The notes under the pieces are model-generated. The model worked only from the letters and a program-made list of their open reading frames with translations, was not told the DNA's origin and made no database searches. The position numbers and the translations under genes are program-made. This document shows, piece after piece, positions 1 through 8,146 of a stretch of 64,000 nt of DNA (positions within the stretch are counted from its first letter, which is position 1; the number at the start of each line of letters is the position of its first letter). The stretch covers positions 248,001 to 312,000 of the forward strand of contig JAQOOI010000069.1 in NCBI GenBank assembly GCA_028554645.1. The letters run 5' to 3'. The stretch is from Omphalotus guepiniiformis (taxonomy: Eukaryota > Basidiomycota > Agaricomycetes > Agaricales > Omphalotaceae).

Positions 1-108
1 CGCCTGCACTTTGATTAGCGTTTTCTTTGGCCTTATCAAGGTACGCTTGATCCACTGCGATCGGTTCTCCTTGGTCGTTGACGTCGACGGCGCTGCGAAG
101 ACGGAAGT
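1..108 (-). pseudogene. Downstream part of disrupted AT-hook/Cys-cluster gene
   Basis: Continuation of the minus-strand gene at 6378-8146, separated from it by the retrotransposon. Reading on the minus strand from 103 resumes in the same frame left at 6378 and stays open to the window edge (about 34 codons, hydrophilic and helix-forming in appearance, with Asp, Gln, Lys and Ala). Bases 104-108 (GAAGT) are one copy of the target duplication, the other being 6378-6382. The gene continues beyond position 1, so its 3' end is not seen. No recognised domain lies in this short piece. Confidence 0.6.
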
Positions 109-561
109 TGTTACGAATGTTTTCTTTTTTCATCTTATCTCATTGTTTGTACATATAGACACTTTTATTATCAGTAGATAGCATCTTAAGTTATAGATCT
201 AGGGTTATATTAAATACACACGTAGGTAGCATGATGATCGAGATCAAGCATGTAGACCTCAAGGCGATCACGATCATTAATGAAACACTTGAGGCGATCG
301 AACTCATGGTAGACACACGGTGGATTAGTCAAGGGTTATAGCCCAGGGTTTAGGGTTTTATTTACGTATATAACAAGTCCGCTTAGGTAGATATTTCTTT
401 AGCTTCGATCTTGTCAATAACTCCTCGAGTTTAAACTTGTACTTAGCATACTTTCTTGTATCACTTCTTTTCTCAATTCTACTTTCTGCTTTACTCTTAT
501 CCGTGTGAAACTAAGATCCTTGTGTTTGGTTATTTGAGTTTGATAACTCGAGTCGCTGACA
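109..561 (+). repeat. 5' LTR
   Basis: 453 bp, TG...CA ends, same sequence as 5925-6377 as far as can be read. It holds a TATA box (367-373) and, about 30 bp further on, the start of the presumed R region (400-412), which is complementary to the primer binding site just past the LTR. Confidence 0.95.
367..373 (+). promoter_or_regulatory. TATA box of the LTR promoter
   Basis: TATATAA about 30 bp before the point (400-401) where the transcript must begin if its 5' end is to pair with the primer site at 563-575. The spacing is that of a normal TATA-directed start, so the two signals support each other. The same box is present in the 3' LTR at 6183-6189. Confidence 0.6.
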
Positions 562-562
562 T

Positions 563-575
563 AAGATCGAAGCTA
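563..575 (+). other. Self-priming primer binding site
   Basis: AAGATCGAAGCTA, one base after the 5' LTR, is the exact reverse complement of 400-412 in the LTR (TAGCTTCGATCTT). Self-priming elements of the Tf1/sushi group use the 5' end of their own RNA, folded back on this site, in place of a tRNA. The match falls where a TATA-directed transcript would start, which makes chance pairing unlikely. No experimental support is available here. Confidence 0.7.
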
Positions 576-1097
576 CACAACTCACCCGACCAACACAAAT
601 TCAAATCGCCTTCTTGTTGCTATTTCAGTAGCAAGTAAGTTTCTCTTGACCCTTCACACGCTTACTTCATTTTTCTCCCGTTGATATTCGGGTTTCCGTC
701 CGAATTAGGAATCTGTGCTCCATTAGAGTAATTGCGCCTATAGTACAAACGAGTAACGTTGAGTCCGACTCGGTACTGGCAGCAGAAAGCATCGTCTGAT
801 AACCAACCTTCGGGGAGGGGACTTTGCGCTTGGGGAACGAGGTGCACTCCTAGAAAGGCACGCCCAGGTTTACTCAGCAAGCAAGCACAGATTAGGAACT
901 CGTCTATTAGAGGCAGAAAAGGTCCCGAAATCTCTTCGTGAGGTTACTGACGGACCGAAGTAAACTCTACCATTACGGAATCTTGGGGGAACTTTAGCAG
1001 TCTTTTCGAAGAAACCACCATCCCATCACCCATCACACCTTCCTACAAATCTCTTGCATCATCTCCTTATTCTACCCGACCTTCTACTCCTACCAGA

Positions 1098-1991
1098 ATG
1101 TCTGAAACCGAAACCTCGCGAGGAAAATCACTCCTCAACAAACCCGACAACTTCACCGGCGTCAAATCTGAGTTCAAGAATTGGCGACGGAGACTCTTTA
1201 CCTATATCCGTGATAAGAAAAATGGTATCACGACCGACGATGAAAGGATTGATGTTGCGATCTCTTTCATGAATGGGAAGCTTGTAGACGGATGGGTCAA
1301 TAATTACTATAATACCCATTTTGACCAAGACAACGAGAAGTGGCAGAAGGACTGGGCGCATTTCAAGCAAGCCTTGAACAAGGTGTTCCTAGATTCCGGT
1401 CTGCAGAGGACAGCGCAGGAGAAGGTGGAGTTGTTGAAGCAGGGAGCAGGGACGGCGGAGGAGTATTTCCAGGAGTTGGAGATACTGTTGACGGAGGCGG
1501 ATTACAAGAAGGATGACCCGTATGTGGTGCGGCTCATCGAGAAGGGCATTAACGAGAAAACTATTGATGCCATCTACACGAGGGACGAGTTGCCCAAAGT
1601 GTACGATGAATGGAAGGACGTAGTGATCAAGATTGATCAACTATGGAGAAGGCGTCAGGAATGGCGCAAGAATCAGAATCAGAACCGACCGGCGTTTACG
1701 CCAAGAAGAGAAAGTCCGCAAAATGCGGCAGGAAGTGGTGATCGGAGAGACGCCACAGGAACGACCTTTGGGGGTATAGGTAAACCCATGGACATTGACG
1801 CGGCCCGAAGGAATGGGCAGTGTTTCAATTGCGGACAGAGGGGGCATATCTCGCGGGATTGTCCAGCGAAGCGGGGTCAGAGAGTGAGGCAGGTGAATGT
1901 GCAGGAAGAAGAGAAGAAAGAAGAACAGCCGCCGAGTTGGTTCTTAAACTGGTTGAAATCGGACACGGGTTTTGTCAAAGCTCAGAAGTGA
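1098..1991 (+). CDS. gag: Gag (nucleocapsid) of Ty3 chromovirus
   Basis: 297 aa. The first two thirds is an alpha-helical capsid-like region with the Trp-rich pattern of retrotransposon gag proteins. Near the end is one CCHC zinc knuckle, C242-x2-C245-x4-H250-x4-C255, followed by a basic and Gln/Glu-rich tail. Gag coats the element RNA in virus-like particles. The ATG at 1098 is preferred to an upstream one at 1054 because the latter opens another frame. The stop at 1989-1991 lies 16 bases after a slippery heptamer that leads into pol in the -1 frame. Confidence 0.9.
   Translation: MSETETSRGKSLLNKPDNFTGVKSEFKNWRRRLFTYIRDKKNGITTDDERIDVAISFMNGKLVDGWVNNYYNTHFDQDNEKWQKDWAHFKQALNKVFLDSGLQRTAQEKVELLKQGAGTAEEYFQELEILLTEADYKKDDPYVVRLIEKGINEKTIDAIYTRDELPKVYDEWKDVVIKIDQLWRRRQEWRKNQNQNRPAFTPRRESPQNAAGSGDRRDATGTTFGGIGKPMDIDAARRNGQCFNCGQRGHISRDCPAKRGQRVRQVNVQEEEKKEEQPPSWFLNWLKSDTGFVKAQK
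1967..1973 (+). promoter_or_regulatory. -1 ribosomal frameshift site GGGTTTT
   Basis: In the gag frame the heptamer divides as G GGT TTT, the X XXY YYZ form of a -1 slippery site. After slipping, translation continues in the pol frame, which is open both through the overlap and far beyond. The gag stop is 16 bases downstream. The yeast L-A virus uses the closely related GGGUUUA. A downstream stem or pseudoknot was not worked out. Confidence 0.65.
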
Positions 1992-4900
1992 ATACAGGTC
2001 CTTCTGAGTCGGAATCGGAACAGTCTAGTGTAGATCACGAAGATAGCAATTTTCACTTTGTATTTAATCATCCTGAGAATAAATTTGCGTCAGTATCTAC
2101 AAAGACCGATTCAAAACCTGTGAGAGAACGTTATCCGCCGAATTCACCAGAATGGATAGCGCAGAGAGTAAGGGAGGATGAGTCAGAACGAGCGGTGGGA
2201 ATTTTGAGAGCATGGATGCCAACCTGTTGGGCCAGGGAAGCATCGGAAGAAACGGTTGCCCAGATCCGGTCATTGGACATTAGCGAAGCCGTCACAGCCG
2301 TAAAGTCACTCAAGAAAAACTTGTGGTTCGTAAAAGGTACTAAAGGCAGAGATCTCAAGCTGTCTGTTACAATCGATGACATCGAAAGTGGCAAGCAGAT
2401 AGAAACATCGGCATTACTTGACAGTGGAGCAACGGGTTCTTGCGTCAATAAAGAATTCGTAGAGCGACATGGCTTAACTGTTAAGAGATTACCAGTAAAG
2501 ATGCCGGTATACAATGCTGATGGTACCTTAAACGAGGACGGTTCAATTGAAGGATTCATAGAAGTCAGATTAGTAATGGGAGATCATGCGGAACGCATTG
2601 AACTTGCTGTTACAAATTTAGGCAAAACGGACATATTCCTGGGACTCGATTGGTTAAGACGTCATAACCCCAATATAGATTGGAATGACTCGACTTTAAA
2701 GTTTGACCGATGTCCTAAGAAGTGTGGTTACATACCGTATTACCTAAAACCTGAATCCGATGCTGAAGTCCGGGAACTAGAAGAAGGGGATCGGTTGTTT
2801 TACCTGAATTGGGATGGATATCTTCGGAGTATGGACTTTGGAAAAGGCAAAAAGACTGAGTCAAAAGCAGACAAGTACGTCAATGAGTACAAGGATGTTT
2901 TTGATGAAGCCGATTTTCAAAATTTACCTGAACGAAGACCCTGGGACCATGCAATTGAACTAAAACCAGACTTTACACCAGTAGATTGCAAGGTCTATCC
3001 ATTAAATCCTTCGGAACAGAAAGTTTTAGATGAGTTCATCAAGGAAAATCTGAAATCTGGACGAATTAGACCATCAAAGTCACCGATGGCCTCACCATTC
3101 TTCTTTGTGGCAAAGAAAGATGGGAAACTTCGACCTGTTCAGGATTACCGGAAGTTGAATGAAGCAACGATAAAGAACAAATACCCGTTGCCGCTCATTC
3201 AAGAACTCATTGATAAGCTGAAGGATTCGAAAGTATTTTCGAAAATGGATGTTCGATGGGGATACAATAATATCCGGATCAAAGAGGGTGATGAGTGGAA
3301 GGCGGCATTTAGGACTAATCGGGGGCTCTTTGAACCAACGGTTATGTTCTTTGGTCTTACAAATTCTCCGGCGACCTTCCAGGCGTTCATGAATCATATC
3401 TTAAGGGATTTGATCAACGAAGGTCACGTCATGGTGTACTTAGACGATATCTTGGTTTTCACAAATACAATTGAAGAGCACAAGTCAATTGTAAAACAGG
3501 TGTTAGATATATTACGACAACACAAGTTGTATCTTAGACCTGAAAAGTGCGAATTCGAGACCAGTAATGTTGAGTACCTTGGAGTGTTTGTAGGAAATGG
3601 ACAAGTGCGGATGGATCCAAAGAAAGTCAAAGCGGTAAAAGAATGGAAAATACCAAGAAACAAGAAGGAAGTACAGTCCTTCTTGGGTTTCTGCAACTTC
3701 TACCGACGATTTATTCGAGGATTTAGTCAAGTGGCGAAACCATTGTCATCACTGACCGGGAATTCAAAGTGGGAATGGACAGAACAACAACAGCAGGCAT
3801 TCGAAGAACTCAAAAGTAGAATTGCCGAAGAAGTTGTTCTAACCATACCCCGTGATCATGGACAATTCAGAGTCGAGGCAGATTCATCAGATTATGCGAA
3901 TGGAGCTGTCTTATCGCAAAAGATAGATGGAAAATGGTGGCCTATTGCATTCAGATCTAGATCTCTAAATGAAACGGAACGTAATTATGAGATCTATGAT
4001 AAGGAAATGATGGCCATTATGGATTCCTTAGCAGATTGGAGACAGTATTTGATGGGTGCGGAAGAGTCATTTGAGATATATACAGATCATCAAAATCTTC
4101 AGTATTTCAAAAAACCTCAGAAATTGAATCGTCGACAAGCCCGATGGATCACTGAATTATCCGAATACGACTTTACATTGATTCATAAACCCGGAAAGTC
4201 AATGGGAAAGCCAGATGCATTGTCCAGGATGGCCAATCATGAGACGGGGGAGAAAGACAATGAGGACGTGGTACTGTTAAAGCCGGAACTTTTTTCGATC
4301 AACAGATTAGAGATGCCCGAGGACGAGATCTTAGATCTTATAAAGAAGAAGTCGAAAGTACGGGATAATCTAGTAAATAAGGCTTTAGAAGGAAAAGAGA
4401 AGGATTGGGTTGAGTCAGAGGGAGGAATTGTGACGTGGCAGGATAGGATTTACGTGCCTATTGATAATAGGTTACGAGAAAAGATCATTGGATTGCATCA
4501 TGATACTGTTCTGACGGGACATCCAGGGCAGTTTAAAACCATGGAATTGGTGACGAGAAACTATTGGTGGCCAGGGATCACTCAGGATGTACGGAAATAC
4601 GTTAGAGGATGTGAAAAGTGCCAGGCCACTAAGATTCATCGAACCAAACCAACGGGAACACTAGTCACAAATAATGTTCCACAAGGCCCCTGGGAAATCA
4701 TAGGAACGGATCTAATTGGAGAACTACCGGAAGCTGGAGGTTTTAATGCCATAAGTGTGACTGTGGACCATTTCACAAAACGAATGCAGCTGGTACCCAC
4801 ACACATGTCGTTAACGTCTGAAGGGATGGCCAGAATCTATAGGGACAAAATCTTTCCTATACACGGATTACCGAGAAAGATTATTCATGATCGGGGACCC

Positions 4901-5398
4901 CAATATCATTCCCGATTTATGAAGGAACTATACCAGTTATTAGGCATTCAAGGAAGCTTCACAACAGCATATCACCCACAGACGAATGGACAGACGGAAC
5001 GGATGAACCAAGAGATTGAACATTATCTCCGGTTATTCATCAATCAACATCAGAACGACTGGCATGAATGGTTACCAACAGCAGAGTTTGTGTTGAATGA
5101 TAGGATACACTCAGCCACGGGTGTCACTCCGTTCTATGCGGATATGGGACGACATCCGTATAAGGGAACAGCTCCAAGAACTCCGTCGGCAAATCCCACA
5201 GCACAGGAATTTGCTGATAAGATGATCAAGATCAGGGACGAAGTAGGGGCAGCGCTTAAGAAGGCAAAGGAAGACATGACTCGGTATTACGACAAGAAGA
5301 GGAAACCATCAGTCGAATATAAGCCTAATGACAAAGTATGGCTTGAAGCGACAAACCTGACTTCTGATCGACCAATGAAGAAGTTGGATGATAAATGA
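1976..5398 (+). CDS. pol: Pol polyprotein (protease-RT-RNase H-integrase), ended by TGA
   Basis: Open from before 1820, but probably entered by -1 frameshift at 1973. Aspartic protease: LDSGATG near 2420. Reverse transcriptase: MVYLDDILVF near 3440 (YLDD catalytic box). RNase H: acidic residues near 3885 (VEADSSDY) and 4080 (YTDHQN). Integrase: HHCC finger from HHDTVLTGH to GCEKCQ (about 4495-4625), then the DDE triad in GTDLIGE (about 4705), HDRGPQY (about 4888) and QTNGQTERMNQE (about 4980-5015). The frame stops at TGA 5396-5398, where the usual sequence has a Trp immediately before the GPF motif. All enzymatic domains precede the stop, and only the integrase tail and chromodomain are lost. 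Confidence 0.93.
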   Translation, partial: QSSEVNTGPSESESEQSSVDHEDSNFHFVFNHPENKFASVSTKTDSKPVRERYPPNSPEWIAQRVREDESERAVGILRAWMPTCWAREASEETVAQIRSLDISEAVTAVKSLKKNLWFVKGTKGRDLKLSVTIDDIESGKQIETSALLDSGATGSCVNKEFVERHGLTVKRLPVKMPVYNADGTLNEDGSIEGFIEVRLVMGDHAERIELAVTNLGKTDIFLGLDWLRRHNPNIDWNDSTLKFDRCPKKCGYIPYYLKPESDAEVRELEEGDRLFYLNWDGYLRSMDFGKGKKTESKADKYVNEYKDVFDEADFQNLPERRPWDHAIELKPDFTPVDCKVYPLNPSEQKVLDEFIKENLKSGRIRPSKSPMASPFFFVAKKDGKLRPVQDYRKLNEATIKNKYPLPLIQELIDKLKDSKVFSKMDVRWGYNNIRIKEGDEWKAAFRTNRGLFEPTVMFFGLTNSPATFQAFMNHILRDLINEGHVMVYLDDILVFTNTIEEHKSIVKQVLDILRQHKLYLRPEKCEFETSNVEYLGVFVGNGQVRMDPKKVKAVKEWKIPRNKKEVQSFLGFCNFYRRFIRGFSQVAKPLSSLTGNSKWEWTEQQQQAFEELKSRIAEEVVLTIPRDHGQFRVEADSSDYANGAVLSQKIDGKWWPIAFRSRSLNETERNYEIYDKEMMAIMDSLADWRQYLMGAEESFEIYTDHQNLQYFKKPQKLNRRQARWITELSEYDFTLIHKPGKSMGKPDALSRMANHETGEKDNEDVVLLKPELFSINRLEMPEDEILDLIKKKSKVRDNLVNKALEGKEKDWVESEGGIVTWQDRIYVPIDNRLREKIIGLHHDTVLTGHPGQFKTMELVTRNYWWPGITQDVRKYVRGCEKCQATKIHRTKPTGTLVTNNVPQGPWEIIGTDLIGELPEAGGFNAISVTVDHFTKRMQLVPTHMSLTSEGMARIYRDKIFPIHGLPRKIIHDRGPQYHSRFMKELYQLLGIQGSFTTAYHPQTNGQTERMNQEIEHYLRLFINQHQNDWHEWLPTAEFVLNDRIHSATGVTPFYADMGRHPYKGTAPRTPSANPTAQEFADKMIKIRDEVGAALKKAKEDMTRYYDKKRKPSVEYKPNDKVWLEATNLTSDRPMKKLDDK

Positions 5399-5770
5399 TT
5401 TGGTCCTTTTGAAGTCGTAAAGAAAGTTGGAGCGACGTCGTATCAACTAAAGATACCAAAGACTTGGAAGAGGATACATCCAGTCTTTAACGAAGTTCTA
5501 CTGTCACCCTATCATCCGCCTGAATTCCCCGAGCAACCTAAAAATGATAATCCGCCACCAGTGATAGAAGGAGAAGAACCGGAGTTTGAAGTGGAAGAGA
5601 TAGTAGATTCAGGGAAATATAGGGGAGGGAGATTTGGATACAAAGTCCAATGGAAGGGATACTCGCGGCACGAACAAACATGGGAACCATTAGCAAACCT
5701 TGCAAACGCAAAAGAAGCAATCGAAGAGTTCCATAAAAAATTCCCCACTAACCACGACCACCTCAGTTAA
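5399..5770 (+). pseudogene. Integrase GPF motif and chromodomain, beyond the stop
   Basis: The pol frame goes on unbroken after the TGA to a TAA at 5768-5770. It begins FGPFEVVKKVG (the GPF/Y module of chromovirus integrases), then HPVFNEVLLSPY, and ends with a chromodomain: EFEVEEIVDSG, the aromatic-cage segment YKVQWKGYS, then TWEP. Chromodomains guide integration to chromatin marks. It is in frame with pol, so one base change explains the interruption; a readthrough stop is the alternative. It could not be translated alone as part of integrase. Confidence 0.85.
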
Positions 5771-5911
5771 GAAAGATTGAGGTCCCAATTTCCTTATTCC
5801 CGACATCATTGTTACGACCTATCCCTGAAGCATGTACGGAAGTAGTAGAAATGAAGAAGATGCCGACAGAAGCATTAGCAGTGAAGTTAGGACGATGGGG
5901 ACATCGTCCCT

Positions 5912-5921
5912 AAGGAGGGGG
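5912..5921 (+). other. Polypurine tract
   Basis: AAGGAGGGGG, three bases before the 3' LTR, is the expected RNase H-resistant primer for plus-strand DNA synthesis. Confidence 0.75.
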
Positions 5922-5924
5922 TCA

Positions 5925-6377
5925 TGTTACGAATGTTTTCTTTTTTCATCTTATCTCATTGTTTGTACATATAGACACTTTTATTATCAGTAGATAGCAT
6001 CTTAAGTTATAGATCTAGGGTTATATTAAATACACACGTAGGTAGCATGATGATCGAGATCAAGCATGTAGACCTCAAGGCGATCACGATCATTAATGAA
6101 ACACTTGAGGCGATCGAACTCATGGTAGACACACGGTGGATTAGTCAAGGGTTATAGCCCAGGGTTTAGGGTTTTATTTACGTATATAACAAGTCCGCTT
6201 AGGTAGATATTTCTTTAGCTTCGATCTTGTCAATAACTCCTCGAGTTTAAACTTGTACTTAGCATACTTTCTTGTATCACTTCTTTTCTCAATTCTACTT
6301 TCTGCTTTACTCTTATCCGTGTGAAACTAAGATCCTTGTGTTTGGTTATTTGAGTTTGATAACTCGAGTCGCTGACA
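5925..6377 (+). repeat. 3' LTR
   Basis: 453 bp, same as the 5' LTR. It is followed by the second copy of the target duplication GAAGT (6378-6382). Confidence 0.95.
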
Positions 6378-8146
6378 GAAGTCGTCAACCTTCCAACCGA
6401 GCGCGGCAGCCAATAGCTCCATCTGAGTCTTGTTCGCAAGGAAGTCGGCGTCAGGTTCGAGAGAACGAAGGACGCTACGAGCATCGATGCAAGCATCGCG
6501 AAGACGCTGCTGCTCGGTGTGGATTAACGAACTAAGCCGTTTGGCAGACTCGCGTGCTTGATTCGACTGTCGAACCAGACTAACGAACTCGGTATGAAGC
6601 TGTAGAAGATTGGAAACGTGCGAGTTGATAACTAGAAAGTTATTAGAAAGATATAATGAAAGGAAAAGGATGAGGACTTACCTGCAGGGTGTTGACGCCC
6701 TTCTTGGTATGCTAGGTCCCGAACCTTCGCCATGCTGTCAAGGGAATACTGGAACGAACATGGGCATTTCCACTTCTCGCAGACGCTGCACTTATTATCC
6801 TCTCCGCGCCAGACGCACGGTTGACTCAAATTGCCGGTTAAACAGCCAGCGCAGATCGGGTTGAGACTGTAACCCTGGAGAGACCGATTGACAGAGACGA
6901 GGTCCTTGAATTTATGCCGCAAGCCGGTGGGATCGACGAATTGGAAAGGGATAGTGGCAGCGGCAGAGGCGAAACGTGAATCTCGTGTGAGCGATTTTCG
7001 GCTTCCAGTAGGCTGTTTTAAAAGGTTAATAAAAGGAAGAAAGATGAAAGAAACGATACTTACTGCGTTAGTAGCGTAAGTAATCTCGAACGGATTGGCG
7101 GTAACAGTGTCGACAACTTCATCGTCTTCACCGGCACTTGCTTCTGTAGCCTAGACAAAGATGAAATAAATAAAAGGAAAATAGGAGCAGTAAAAAGAAT
7201 ACGGACCTCGGGTTTAATCTTCTTGGGTCTACCACGACCGCGAGCAGGAGCAACCGACTCGGGTTTCCTCGTTGCAGAACGCGTGACGATCTTGGAAGTA
7301 GAAGGAGAAGGGTCGCGTTTCGCCTTCTTTTTAGGAGGGGAAGCGAGCTCGTCTAGCTGCTCGGAATCGTCGGAGTCGGTGGAAGAAGGCGAGTATTCAT
7401 CCTCGACCGGCGGATTTTCAGTAAGAACCTTCACAGGAGGCGCAACTGAAGATGTTTCGGTATTGAGAGGAGCGGAAAACTCAGGCAAGGGATCGAATTG
7501 GAAGGAGGCTTCGTTCTTGAAGTCGTAAGAGTCCACGTCCGGTAATTGTCGAGAAAGAGGAAAAGGCTATAAAGAGAATTAGTAAAGAAAAGGGAAATAT
7601 AATGAGGGAGCTACCGAAAGTTTCAGCTGGCGAAGTCGTTTCGAAGTCGCTTTTGGGATAACGAGAGGTTCGAAGTCTTTGTACTCCTTACACTCCTTGT
7701 CGCGAAGTAACCAAGCAAGACGAGAAATAGACCACCAGAAGCAACGGGCGTAATAAGGCAGATCCGTCTCGTTAGCCCAGTCGTCGAAGAAATGAGACTA
7801 GAAGGTAGAGATAAAAATATTAATATAAGGAACAAAGAAAATAAAGAAAATGTCTTACCCAGTCGAGGTATGCGTATGTTAGAGCCTCCAGGACACGGGC
7901 ACTGGGATAATCGTTCTCGTAGTCCGGAGATTCGAAGTTGGCGATATAAATTTCGGAAAGTTGGGACTGAATTTTTGTTAACGACTTTTGTAACATATGG
8001 TGTCGAACAAGGGGAAGAGAGACTGGCTCGAAAGAAGGGACAGGATTCTTCGATTTAGCGACGCGTTTTCGAGAGCTTGTTACTTCGACGGTTGGGGCCG
8101 TCTTTTTGCTACCGCGTTTGTCGTCTGTTGGTAGTTTGGGTGCCAT
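6378..8146 (-). pseudogene. AT-hook and Cys-cluster protein gene, broken by retrotransposon
   Basis: Unrecognised gene. ATG at 8146. Exons read as 8146-7859, 7797-7615, 7566-7207, 7150-7064, 7012-6682 and 6631 to the insertion at 6378, with phases that close at every junction. Features in order: basic N terminus (MAPKLPTDDKRG); acidic Ser/Asp-rich stretch; nuclear-localisation-like PPKKKAKR; an AT-hook RGRGRPKK (minor-groove DNA binding); then a Cys cluster of the form CAGC...C...CSVC...CPC (about 6740-6840) that could bind zinc; then a helical tail. Likely a nuclear DNA-binding protein, possibly from a multicopy mushroom family. The Ty3 element lies in the sixth exon, so the gene is disrupted in this haplotype. 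Confidence 0.65.

Larger units (their letters stand above)
109..6377 (+). mobile_element. Ty3/gypsy chromovirus LTR retrotransposon, full length
   Basis: A complete element of 6,269 bp. The 453-bp LTRs (109-561 and 5925-6377) both start TGTTACG and end GCTGACA and read as identical by eye, so the insertion is young. A 5-bp target duplication GAAGT flanks it (104-108, 6378-6382). Order inside: self-priming site, gag with a CCHC knuckle, -1 frameshift, protease, reverse transcriptase, RNase H, integrase (HHCC, DDE), GPF motif, chromodomain, polypurine tract. This order and the chromodomain place it in the chromoviruses, and the self-priming site is a Tf1/sushi-group trait. A TGA at 5396 interrupts pol, so the copy may be defective unless the stop is read through. 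It sits in an exon of a host gene on the opposite strand. Confidence 0.96.
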
